Below are positions 13,501 through 24,337 of a stretch of 64,000 bases of DNA, piece by piece. Position numbers and translations under genes: made by a program. The notes beneath the pieces are model-generated. The model worked only from the letters and a program-made list of their open reading frames with translations. It had not been told where the DNA came from and did not search any database. Numbering within the stretch: the stretch's first letter is position 1; every line of letters starts with the position of its first letter. The stretch is from Panaeolus papilionaceus (lineage: Eukaryota; Basidiomycota; Agaricomycetes; Agaricales): contig JADNRZ010000031.1 of the NCBI GenBank assembly GCA_015501605.1, positions 310,001-374,000 on the forward strand, written 5' to 3'.

Positions 13501-15600
13501 AGGAGGGAGAGGAGAGGATATGAACGCTCCTTCGTAGTAGAAGGTGAGTACTTACTGCTGGATCTTCAAGACCTCATCGCTGTCCGACGAAATCTCTGAC
13601 GTTGTGAATTTTATTTTCAGATATGCCTGGGCTTGCTGTTCATTCCACATCTACGGTCTAGCATCACCCCCAATTCCAGCACCGCAACACCGACATCACC
13701 TCATCACCTATTTCTTGACCATCACTGTTTGTTCTGGGCTCAAAACCTCCCTCGACGTCTTATATCAGGGCCCTACCCCTTATTTCAACGACTCCGACTC
13801 GACGGTAATGGAGGGTATTCCCGTAGCCGCACCGCACTTGAACCACGCAGTCATTTTGGCCTCTGGCTCTGTTCAAATTATGATGGTGGCCCTTACTCCC
13901 GGCTTAACAGCAGCATTGGTGTATTCTTGTCGTTCTCCTGGCCCTGCTCTCCCTCCAAGTATTTTTTGTCGCTTAGGAAAGGTGGTTGGAGGTTATGGTT
14001 GGTGGCTGTGCTAGGGTGGGGGGCGAGCGGGCGGCGACGGCGAGGAAGAGTGTGTCACGATGATTCTGGTTAAATTCTCAGGTCAGTATACACCTTTTCG
14101 TTGGATTCATCATTCCTAAAACTGATGCTGTTTCTCAGTCGACGTTGGTGTTTTACTTTCATTATTTGAGAGACTGAAGCATAACGATCATCATTCCCAT
14201 GAGTCATGAACCCAAAACCCCACTCCTCTGCATCACCGAAAACGGTTATCCCACCACAATCATCACCACAGCGATGACGACCGAGCATCCAGTTTCGCTC
14301 TCGCCTCGCACCAGAGACTGTCGTCGTCATCATTTTGCGTGAATATTATCTCAAAGCATTCTGACACGTCATCAAGCTGAACGTCCAGGCGTCCAGACTT
14401 TTACTCCTACATTCCTCATGCAACGACCATACTCCTCTATCACAGCTCAAAAGCAGCGGCGACATCTCAACGTCGTCGTCTTGGGCTTCCACCCCCTCCA
14501 GGTATTTTTGCTCGCTCCCAAATGGTTGTTGTTGGCGAGAGGTCGTTGGGTTGTTGGGCACGGGTTCGGGTTAGGGTTGGTGGGGGGTCTGATGCACAGT
14601 AGATGTGCTAATGAACGTTGTGGTGAGGTTCAGCGATGGATGCGATGGCGGTTGGTGGGAAGGGAGGACGAGACACGAAATGAGCGACGCGATGAGGGTA
14701 ATGGGTGAATGTTGATTTAGGGCGATGGATTCTAGTTGGATTTGGAATCGTGATTGTCGTCTGAAGGGAGTGCGATGCAGGATGAGCTGGTGCATATTAA
14801 ATGAGTCGCACTGAGGATGGACGACGATCTACAGGTGTAAAATGTGCTGATGATGCTCAGCGCTCATTGCATCACCTCCTCAATTAGCTGTTTTCATTTA
14901 TTATGTTATCCGTTACCTCGCGCTCGCTGACCTGCCCGTCATACTCTCATAATCTCCTCCACCACTCATATGATCCAATATCGCCAGCGTTGTCATCGAT
15001 ATGTCAAGCCACAGTCACCACAACTGGCGTGCATTTATTTTAATACCTCCACATTCCCTGGCGAATTATCTTGTCCGATGAGACCAGCATGCCTCCACGC
15101 TCACGTTCCAACGGAGCATCAGTGTCACCTCCGGATAGGTCTCAACTTTTTCGATATCTAGTACTTGTTCTCAGGAAATAGTGTGGTGGCCTCTATGCGA
15201 CCTCAGTTTCTACTGGCAGTCGAGAAGCTTTGCCATTTGTGTTCATGGTGTCGGTTTGCGGAGCTGCAGTTTGATTATCGGTATGAGATGTCGTCCCACT
15301 TCCACGCCCATATTTAGCTGTAGGTGCTCAATGAGTACTGCATTATCTGTCTTTTGCGCTTAGTCTGTCAGAAATGTGTTTGATAAATACAAGATATATT
15401 TTTGTTATATGGGTGATATGAGAAGAATGCGGATGACAGTGTAATTTGACTATGTTACAGATGTAAAGAGTGGACCAATACTAGGTAGTATGAGATACAT
15501 GATGACGAGAGGGAGAAAGAGAAAATGTCCTGAATATAAGACTTGATCGGGTGCAAACTGTGCGGAGAATGAGTGCCTGTGATAGATTGATAACGACATA
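10530..15600. other. B-C intergenic spacer, no intact gene
   Basis: No intact gene is supported here. Stretches such as 11,640-12,420 and 13,130-13,560 are clearly related to 17,120-17,820 and 17,920-18,350 in the C-D spacer. Recognisable shared pieces include GCGGATCCGTATTTAA, TTGAGCCGACGTTTGCCCGA and TTGATTTTTTGTTGTGGCGT. This indicates that gene and spacer were duplicated together. The same region recurs with high identity at 59,130-64,000. Confidence 0.65.
10640..10720 (-). repeat. Reiterated KYLEG-type segment (one of at least nine)
   Basis: Read on the minus strand, this segment encodes FLSDKKYLEEEQGQEND. Similar segments occur near 8,395-8,440, 13,900-13,985, 14,440-14,520 (KYLEGVEAQDDD) and 18,630-18,725 (KYLEGEHGQEND), and more degenerate ones near 7,640-7,730, 13,210-13,300, 18,010-18,090 and 19,190-19,270. 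They also recur in duplication copy 2. The core DNA on the plus strand is GGTATTTTT plus TCGCTTAGGAAA. It may be a relic of an exon in the ancestral spacer gene; no larger gene can be built around it. Confidence 0.5.
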
Positions 15601-15618
15601 GAAGACGTACACGTACAA

Positions 15619-16907
15619 TTAGGCCTTCGGCTTGAACAATTTGCTTCCACGTTGCTTTGTGTTGCGGACCAATCGTGTGAGTTGATACCGAAGAATATAG
15701 GACCGCATGGACATGGTGAGTGGAATATTGATGTATATTCCCAGTAAAGATTTGAGAAGGCGATAATGGGCGTCTTCAAATCCAGGTGGCGGAAAGTCTG
15801 GATCATGAAGCTCTTTGACAAATGTTTTCAAAGTTTCTTCGTTCTCTGCGAGGTTCTTTTTGAGCAGAGCTTCAAGGTCTGGGTTGGTTTGGGCCTCTGG
15901 ATGGGCAAGATCGGACTGGATGACTCCCTTCTGCTGGAGTGCACCCTCGATGCGCTCATACAAATCCTGGTAGAGACATGCCCCAAAGCCTTCCAGATTG
16001 AGTTCACCTTCACCCAACCATGGTCCCATATCCAATATGCTCAAAGCAGAGCTCCTGGTGTTGTCAAATCGTGCAATTGTTGCACCCATGTCACTGAATT
16101 CCTATTCAAAACATGTAATTATCAATATCATGCGAGTGGTGTATCAATAAGAATAGAGCCAAATGCCTTGAAAATGTCGCCTCTGAGCTGTTCATAATGG
16201 GCCTCGGCATGTTGATGTGCACGCTCTGTATGCAGTGTATTCCACATAGTTGTTACGATAGTGAAAGCTGCGCAGTGTTTTGTTGGTTGAAGTGATGTTG
16301 TTAGCATCTCGATTGTTCTGCGCTTGGAACCAGGCATCCGGGTGTCTGTGATTGGGGTCAGGAACAGGGTTTTGCCATGTGATATTTCGCTGGAGCGATC
16401 TCAGGGCAAAATATGCGGAAAGGAAGTGTATTAGTATACTCAAAAATGGTAGTCTGACTTTCAAACACTCTTAAGCTGGAAATCTTGGGGTCGGAGAACC
16501 CAGGGGTATCGATCAGGTAGATCGGCGTGTCTTTTCCTTCCACTTGGAACAGAACATTGACTAGCTTGTATGCGGAGGCCTTTTGTGTGAATCCAGCCAG
16601 CTGGTCCTTCGATATGCCCAAGTCCTGAGAATCCCCGGCAAGTGCTTGAATAAACTTCCGTTTGTATTGTAACTCGTATATCAAGTACTTGTAATGGTGA
16701 ATTACATATGACTGTACTTACACAACTTTTCCCAGCGCCTGTTGGTCCATACAGTCTACCAAGGGCGACGGTTCAACTAGTGCCATAATAACATCATTGA
16801 CGACGGACTCACGTATACACAAATGCGTCATCTGGTACATTCTCGGCCACAGGTTCGACAGAAATGTTGCCTACGATCTTCAAATGTGTATACTCGGGAA
16901 TGCTCAT
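15619..16907 (-). CDS. P-loop GTPase paralog C
   Basis: Same family and exon plan as B. The start at 16,907 gives MSIPEYTHLKIVGNISVEPV. Microexon 16,722-16,755 encodes LYGPTGAGKSC. The next exon has LGISKDQLAGFTQKASAY and IYLIDTPGFSDPK. After the following intron the reading resumes at EISHGKTLFLTPITDTR, then FTIVTTMWN. The next intron appears to use a GC donor (AAG|GCATTTGG, near 16,163) and an AG acceptor (GAATAG|GAATTC), rejoining FK to EFSDMGATIARF. The C-terminal part reads QDLYERIEGALQQKG and LLKSLLGIYI and ends in a basic RGSKLFKPKA tail. All exons stay open, so the gene looks intact. Function beyond GTP binding is not visible. Confidence 0.78.
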
Positions 16908-17009
16908 GATAGAATTCTGATACGTGGGCTCAAATTTGCCACAGAAGGATGAGACGATGGGATAAGAAAATGGTTGTAGATGAGGAAGGGACTTTTTGTG
17001 CTGCACTGC

Positions 17010-19600
17010 ATGTGCCTTGCAGATGCATCATGCATGCTTCATGCGAGCTGATGATGTCGTAATCTAATCTAAATCATGAGCTAAAATATTGTCGATACGT
17101 CTGTTGTCCTACGACGCTCTCCTCACTCTCTATACCATTTCCTCCTATCTGCGCGGATCCGTATTTAAATATTTGGAAGAACGTACCTTTTGAGAAACGA
17201 TTGGAGGCTTATGAAGGACGATGGCGAGTGTTTGTTGGTGTTTGAATCAATACTGATGTTGAGCCGACGTTTGCCCGACCCAACTTGTTTCCTCGCCGTC
17301 ATCATCGGCACCCGTGGAACCACACTCTCTCTTCCCTCTTACTTCAGGCAGCTTGCTCAATATTTATTTTTCATTCCGGCCTTGAAGTCGAAATTTGTTC
17401 TCTGTGGCATGAAGAGGTCGAGAAAACGCTCAACTCCACTTGTTTCAAACACCATCATTGGCACTCGCCTCGTCGTATCTTTACCTAGGGACACGTCTGC
17501 TGCCCGGATCATACGACACAACGCTGATGCCACTCTTGGTGAGTAAAGACGCATTGGGATTTAGGCTGTAAGGGCAATGAACGGTATGTATTCTGTCCAT
17601 ATATGCCGAGTCTCAGTGGTTGTTGCGTAATGGTTGAGGAGGGGATGTGAATGTATGTGCCGTATTTACTGTTGAAGTATTTATGCATTAGTGAGTGTTT
17701 TTCGTTTCTCGCATTTGTGGACTCTAACCTGATGTTCCTCTACAGTATAATCGAGTAGACGAATATAACTCTTTTCCCCCTGAATCCAATTTTCATCTTT
17801 TTTGTCGCCGGCAATTCCAACGCTCATCCTGCCTCCGGTTTCAGCAAACCACAGAGGTCATCAAGTTGACCATTTCAACGAAAATGCATACCTCGGCCTT
17901 GATGCTCTGCACCACGCTGACACGTCATCAACCTGGACCTCCACCCGCACGCGCGACACTTTCAGTCCTACCTCTGTTCAGGCGACAGCACCAGTCTTCA
18001 CACCTCGTATGAAAGCAGCCTTCACGCCTCGAGATCGTTCTCCAGATTTTCCCCTGCTATAGGTGTTTTTATCGATCAGAAATTGTCGCCGTTGGGTAGC
18101 GGTTGTTGGGTATTGGCAGATTTTTGGGGCACGGCTTGTGGAGGGGTCCGATGCGCAATGAGTCGAGTGTTGGGGTGTTGATTTTTTGTTGTGGCGTTGA
18201 GAAGATGGGCGCGATGATTTGCGATCGGAGAGAGCAAGGCGTTGCGAAGCTGCATGACGAGAAAAGAACGATGCGCTCTGAAGCATATGAGGAGGGAGAG
18301 GAGAGGATATGAAGGCTGCTTCGTAGTAGAAGGTGAGTACTTACTGCTGGATCTTCAAAGATCTCACCGCTGTGCGACGAAATGCCTGACGTTGTGAATT
18401 CTATTTCAGTTATGTCCGACCTATCCATATCTGCGCTCGCCAGTGGTCACCTACTCTTAGTGTGTTACCGGTTGTTTCCGGCTCAAATCTCCCTCTACGT
18501 TTCGACTTACGCCCCAACGCCTCCATTCCAACGAATCTGACTTGACGGAAACGGAGGATATTTCCGTATCAGCAACATACTTAAACGACGCGGTCACTTT
18601 GACCTCTGGATCAGTTCGGGTTATAACGATGGCCCTCGCTCTAGGCGTAAAAGCAGCATCGACCTATTCTTGTCGTTCTCCTGGCCGTGTTCTCCCTCCA
18701 GGTATTTTTTGATGCTTAGGAAAGCTCGTTGGAGGTCGTAGTTGGTGGCTGTGTTACGGATAGGGGGGAGCGCGTGCGGGGATGGCGAGGAAGGGCGAGT
18801 CAGTGTGATGCTGGTCAAATGCTCAGGTCAGTGTGCACCGGTTAGTTGGGTGCATCATCGTTCAAACTGATACTGTTCCTCAGTCGACGTTGGTGTTTTA
18901 CTTTCATTGTTTGAGGGACTGTCTAATGATGGTCGTATCAACCATGAATACCATGAACTCAGAACCCCGCTCCACTGCATCACCAAAAACGTTTATCCCT
19001 CCACAATCATCACCACAGCGACGACAATTTAACATTCAGTCCATTTTCACCTTGCGGTAGAGAACGTCGTCTTGCCGTTTTCCGCAAATAATACCTGAAA
19101 GCACTGACACGCCATCAAGTCTAATAGCCTCCATCACCTAGACTTTCACTCCTACCACTCCTCATGCAACGACCGTACTCCTTACTCACAGCTCAAAAGC
19201 AGAGGTGGCATCTCAACGTCGTCGTCTTCGGCTTCCATCCCCTCTAGGTATTTTTTTTTCGCTCAGAAATGATGATCTTTGTTGGAGGCTAGTCGTTGGG
19301 ATGTTGGGCACATTAAGGGTTAGGGTTGGTGGGGGGTCTAATGCACAGTCGATGTAATGATGAACGTTGTTTGGAGGTTGGGACCATGGATGCGATGGCG
19401 GTTGATGGGAGGTGAGGTAGATGACTTTGAAAAGGACGAATGCTTCTCGACATTCACAGCAGCGCGCACTCGCACGCGCTCCGAAAGTTGCTATTTTTGG
19501 ACCATTTGTCAGCAGGTGGCACAGCCCAACCGGTAGCTAGCCCTTGTTTTCAAACCAGCATCATCGACACTTCCTTGTCTACTCTTCTGCCTAGAACTGA
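17010..19600. other. C-D spacer, first part; diverged copy of the B-C spacer
   Basis: No gene is supported. 17,120-18,350 and 18,430-19,430 are diverged copies of parts of 11,640-14,900, in the same order with some parts missing. 19,440-19,620 resembles 6,500-6,640 of the A-B spacer, both carrying GTCAGCAGGTGGCACAG. This supports tandem duplication of a gene-plus-spacer unit. Confidence 0.6.
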
Positions 19601-19879
19601 TCATACAACATGCTGCTGATGCTGCTGTTGGTGGGTAACAACGCGTTGGTTCAGCTGTTTGCTCACCTCATCCCTCTTTCAGTGAACGCCCTTCACTCCT
19701 CTCTAACCAACCCGAGGACATCAAAAAGCACTCCTCAATGCCCGTCCCAGTCCCCGTTCCTATCCCTTGCTATCCTGCTACCATTTCCCACGTCCACGTC
19801 TCCCCTCTCGCGGGATCGTCTGCTCAGCCCCATCAAATCTACAACCAAAAACAAGGGTACACCTCACGCACGGATCCTC

Positions 19880-21440
19880 ACATCCCAACTCCAAACCCGT
19901 CTACTCTCTTTGGGATGGTTAGAATCCCATCTCCCGGACGGGATGTTCTACTACGCGTAAGCTCGTTATATGGATAGATGAAGATGGAAGGGCGGGAGAG
20001 TGTGGGTGTCTTCGTGGAAGGGTGGATCGTAGAGCGTGTAGATGGACTGCCCAATGCTTAGGGAGGCAACAAGGAGAGAGAAAAAAGAGGCCTGAGCGAG
20101 ACCCGCGTACGATGGTCCTGGAGCGTTATTGGGTTGACCACCATGCAAGGAGCGTATTGAAGGTCGAAGAGGTGTTGCTCCCCCTCGGACGTGGTAATAG
20201 ATATGGATAGTGGCATGGAAGTTATCATTATGGGTATGGGGATGTGACGAGGAGGAGCGCCGAAAGGGAAGAGGCAGTCGACGTTGGGGAATGGAAGTGC
20301 GAGTAGGAAGAGTGATGATGATCGTAAGTCTAGCTTTGGTCGTTCAATGTGTAACTTATATAGCTCAGTCTGCGCATACAGCTTTGCCTTCTCGTGCTAA
20401 GGCTGAAGCCACGAATGTCCTTACTTGGGCCTGGACAGTTCGTCTCTTGCCCTCTCGTCGCTCTATCCCATCACCCTTTAATCAAGGGGAACGCAACCAA
20501 CTCAGGACACTGTTAAGATTGTTCGATCCTGGTACGTTTGTTTATTTTACATTTACTTCCACCGGACTAACCATAATCCTCAGACAAAACCGACGAAATT
20601 GGGATCGAAACACGCATCACCTCATCCGCGATTCCGCATCGCCCTCTGGTGTCAAACCTACTTCCGCCCACATAAAGCCCTCCCCATCGATGCGCACATA
20701 CACGCCTCCAATGGTCTCGTCTCTCCCAACCAAGGCCGTTCCGTATTCCGTATCGTCGAAACGTCGCGGCGTACCTCTTACTCGGAATCCGGTACCTCTT
20801 CGCTGAGAATACGAATACGACTCACGAGTAGCAATTCGAGGTCGAGTGCAGGTGAGGAAGCGCAGATGATGAACCTGAGGAACCCGAGGCCAAACCCTAC
20901 GCTTATCGTAAGAGGGGTGTCATGCACCTTTGTAAGATTCTCTCTCTTCCATTTTATCACGTACACTAACGTCTGTTATCTACAGGCTGTCATCATTCTC
21001 AGTACCTCCGTCACATTCCTCTCCATTTCCACCCCCTCATACTTCGCTCGTGTCTCTATCCTCATCTCACTCTCTCTCGCTACACCTTCATTGGCTACGA
21101 CTGGAATCGCTATCCTGCGTCATAAATCAGAGATGGAGAATTCGTCCTCGTCGACTATAGCGAATCAGGGCCATGGGTTCAATCAGGAGAGGAGGATTAT
21201 TATTACCGTACGTACCTTCCTCGGATCATTTATCTCTCCTCGTTTTGTGTGCTCACGTCCTATCCTTATTTTTAGGTTCGTACTCTCGTCCTTCCCGCTC
21301 CGCTCGTCGTACTTTCGTGTTCCATAATCGCATTCCTTGTCGTCATCATCGTTCATACGCTCCCTACGCTGACGTTCTGGTTCGCATCCGCCCTTCATTT
21401 CGTTCTCCAAGTACATTTTATACCGTATTTTTTCTTTTTC
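19880..21440 (+). pseudogene. Decayed WW-type / multi-TM membrane protein gene
   Basis: The pieces fit a basidiomycete family of uncharacterised proteins with an N-terminal WW-like segment and C-terminal membrane helices. In order: LGWLESHLPDGMFYYA (about 19,905-19,960, WW-like); RYWVDHHARSV (about 20,125-20,160); EATNVLTWAWTVRLLPS (about 20,410-20,460); TDEIGIETRITSS, then IALWCQTYFRPHKALP in another frame (about 20,590-20,690). Then come two clean exons, 20,986-21,209 and 21,275-21,411, encoding hydrophobic helices such as PLVVLSCSIIAFLVVIIV. The last two join across a GT-AG intron in one frame. The upstream pieces lie in different frames, so at least two frameshifts are needed. I infer a pseudogene; the family assignment is from memory of similar fungal proteins. 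Confidence 0.5.
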
Positions 21441-22004
21441 TTTTGTAACATTTAGTATACTCGATTTTATTGTACATGCTATTATTATCTTGGTTTTCGA
21501 TCATTTGTGTGGTCAATTGAGGGGACCGATAAATTCAAAAAGAGCACCTTCGCTGACTCGAAATGTCAGCTAGATGCTAGAAATCAAAAATTATCTCACA
21601 AATGCGGGGCACGAGTTGAACACGATGAAGTCTGGGAGGGGTGTTGACGGTCAATGGGCCATTGCCAGCTGTGGTTTCGGCTACCAGTGTTCATGAGCAC
21701 GGGTATTCGGAATGTTGTTACACATGTGCCTTCATATACTGCTGCCGCTGCTTCCCGTCCTTTTCAGGTTCAATACGTCCTCGCCATTCAAATGAAAGCC
21801 ACCATCCGTACTCCAATAGCACCGCACTCTCCGGCCATTTGTCTTGTTGTTCACACATTCTAATGGATTGTCTACGTCAGAAAAAAGGATAATATAGAGC
21901 GTGTTGTTAGATTTCATCTGAAAATCGACATTGAATAAGAGGACGCTGTGGGGCGAGTGAGCAGTCGCAATGAAATGACAATGATACGGGCGGCCTACAC
22001 CCAT

Positions 22005-22165
22005 ATTTGAGCCTTGGGCTCAAACATGCCGTATCAATCGAGTAACCTGACGGCGAAGATTGTATCTACCCATGGACACGTCACCCGGGAGGTATGTCCT
22101 CAGTAAGGACTCGAGGAGATGTGATGTGCGTCCTCGAGTCCTGGTGGTGGGTTTGACTGTTCTAC
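22005..22165 (-). pseudogene. GTPase C-terminal fragment
   Basis: This stretch resembles the 3' ends of paralogs C and D (compare 15,622-15,790 and 22,445-22,615): GAGCCTTGGGCTCAAACATG, then the ATCGAGTAACCTGACGGCGAAGA segment cut down, then CAGTAAGGACTCGAGGAGAT. No upstream G domain is attached. It lies directly downstream of paralog D and looks like the leftover end of another tandem copy. Confidence 0.55.
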
Positions 22166-23161
22166 TTTGCCATGAGGCATGTCAATGAGAGGTGCGTTTG
22201 GTACTGAAGCCTATCGGATCTGCGTTTGATAAATGCAGGGTACTGTATATTGTCTTATAGGGTACGAGATGAGAGGTATACGAATACAAATGTACGAACA
22301 GGACTAGCGCGAGGTACAATGAGGTTGAGATTCAGAATGATGAAATTCGGAAAGAGGAAATGTCCGAAATGCCAGACTGGAACGGGGGCAGCTGTGTGGA
22401 GAATGAGTGACTGTGGTAGAGTGGCAAACCTACACGCACGATTAAGCCCTTGGGTTGAACCATTTACTTCCATGGCGCTTAGCATTACGGACGACTCGTG
22501 TGAGGTGATACCGGAGAACGAAGATTTTCATGGACGTCGTGTGTGGAATATATTTACCCAGTAAAGATTTGAGAAGGCGATAATGGCAATCCTCAAATCC
22601 AGCTGGCGGAAATCCTAGGGTGAGAAACTCTTTGATGAATGTTTTCAAAGTTTCTTCGTTCGCTGCCAGGTTCCTTTCAAGCAGAGCTCGAAGCTCAGGG
22701 TTGGTTTGGGCCGCTGGATGGACCAGTTCGGACTGGATGACCTGCTTCTGTTGGAGAGCACCCTCAATGCGCTCATGTAGATCCCGGTACATACATGCTT
22801 TAGCACCTTCTACATCGATTTCACTGTCATTCAACCAGGGTCCCATATCCAAAATGCTCAAAGCAGTGTCCCTGGTGTTGGAAAATCGCGCAATTGTTGC
22901 GCCCATGTCGCCAAATTCCAATTCAAAACACGTAGACGTCAATATCATGTGGGTACAGTGTGAATAATAATGAAGCTAAATGCCTTGAAAATGTCATCTC
23001 CCAGCTGTTCGTAGTTGGACTCAGCTCGTTGGCGAGCACGCTCACTAGTATGCAGCGTATCCCACATAGTCGTCACGATAGTAAAAGCCGTGCAGTATTT
23101 GGATGGTTGAAGCCATGACATTAGCAGATCAACTGTTCTGCGCTTGGAGCCTGGCATCCGT

Positions 23162-23937
23162 TGATGAGGCGCGCGCCTATCTACCTCCGTTTTTGCAATT
23201 TCGTACGTTTTTGGACACTCGCCGCTCACGCGCCTATGACATGACATCGCACTCATCTACGCACCCTGTCACGCCCGCACTACCATCCATCTTTAAAATT
23301 TTCATATCCTCTTTTCATTCATTTATTCAAAAACCATTATTCCATCTGTCGTTTCTTTGATTCATCTGTCAACTTTCATCATTTTCTTTCTCTTTCTCAT
23401 GTTGTAGATACACACACTGTAGCTACAAAATCTTTGTACTCTACCTTACCTAAAAAAACAACAGATCATTCTTACTGCCCACATTTCGTGTCTGAGCTTC
23501 GTTTCTGTTTCGTTTCGTCTTAGCAGTCATACCAGCCGTCGTCTGGTTCGTTTCCTATCGTATTTCGTCGCCTGTTTGTCTCTCAGCGTCGCCAGCCGTG
23601 TCTGGTTCGAGTTTCTTGGTTTTTCTTCGTCTCCTCGTCGTCCTACGTAGCCACCGTCGTTGGCTATCGTTCCTAGTCGCCGCCGCCGTCAGTTTCGCCC
23701 TGTAATCGCTTCGTTTCGTCTCTCAGTGTCGCCGTCGCCGACCTGAACCTCTCCCCATCGCCCCCAGCTTACCTCTTCAAACCTCAGCTCTCCGGACCCC
23801 ACGAACCCGTACACGAGCGCTCATTCTCATCACTCACCTCACTCACCAACGCCCTCACCCTCACACTTCGTTTCACACCCACATTTTGGTTTTGTGTTCA
23901 TTGCCCATTCCTCCTCCTACCGTTGCGCTCATCATCA
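23162..23937 (+). repeat. 5' LTR
   Basis: It begins TGATGAGGCG and ends CTCATCATCA, giving the TG...CA ends of LTRs. Compared with the 3' LTR I see a single difference (G at 23,189 against A at 32,407) over 776 bp, which points to a recent insertion. Confidence 0.95.
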
Positions 23938-24337
23938 TTTTGGAGCCCACCGCGAGGGGTCTTTGTGAAGAGCAAGCCATCCTATCCTCAATCTACTCGT
24001 CACACTGCAGTCAACACCACGCCAGCTTCGTTCTCGCACCCGCCGCCAGCAAGCAATCGAAGATTTTCATTCCCAGCCCAACACACTTTATTCAGAACTC
24101 GCTCGTAACGGTCAGAATCCGCTCGACTTATCGGACGACTCATTCTTCGAGCTCGTTCCCGACGCTCAAGCCGTTCACAACAATCTCCCTTCTCCACCAT
24201 CGTCGCCTCTTTTCACCTTCCAAGACTTACCTTCACCCACTCCACCTTCGTCTCCAGTCCCTCTCCCTTCTCAGTATCATACACCTCGTTCGCCTTCACC
24301 ATTACCCCTTCCTCCATCGTTCCCAGTCCCGTTTACC

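Larger units (their letters stand above)
4451..15391. repeat. Segmental duplication, copy 1
   Basis: This stretch recurs in the same orientation from 51,954 to the window end with high identity by eye. It starts at the shared GCACCACAAGCTTACATTTT. It begins in the 5' flank of GTPase A (A itself is not duplicated), spans the A-B spacer and GTPase B, and runs into the spacer before C. Differences include a 686-bp MITE present only in copy 2, about 180 bp near 8,700-8,880 present only in copy 1, and extra sequence in copy 2 near 52,150-52,800 and 63,160-63,320. The far boundary is not visible because copy 2 runs off the window. Confidence 0.9.

Noticed and set aside
20210..20806. 198-codon frame as an intact gene
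   Set aside because: Only its middle matches the WW-type membrane family; both ends fall in the wrong frame for the neighbouring motifs.
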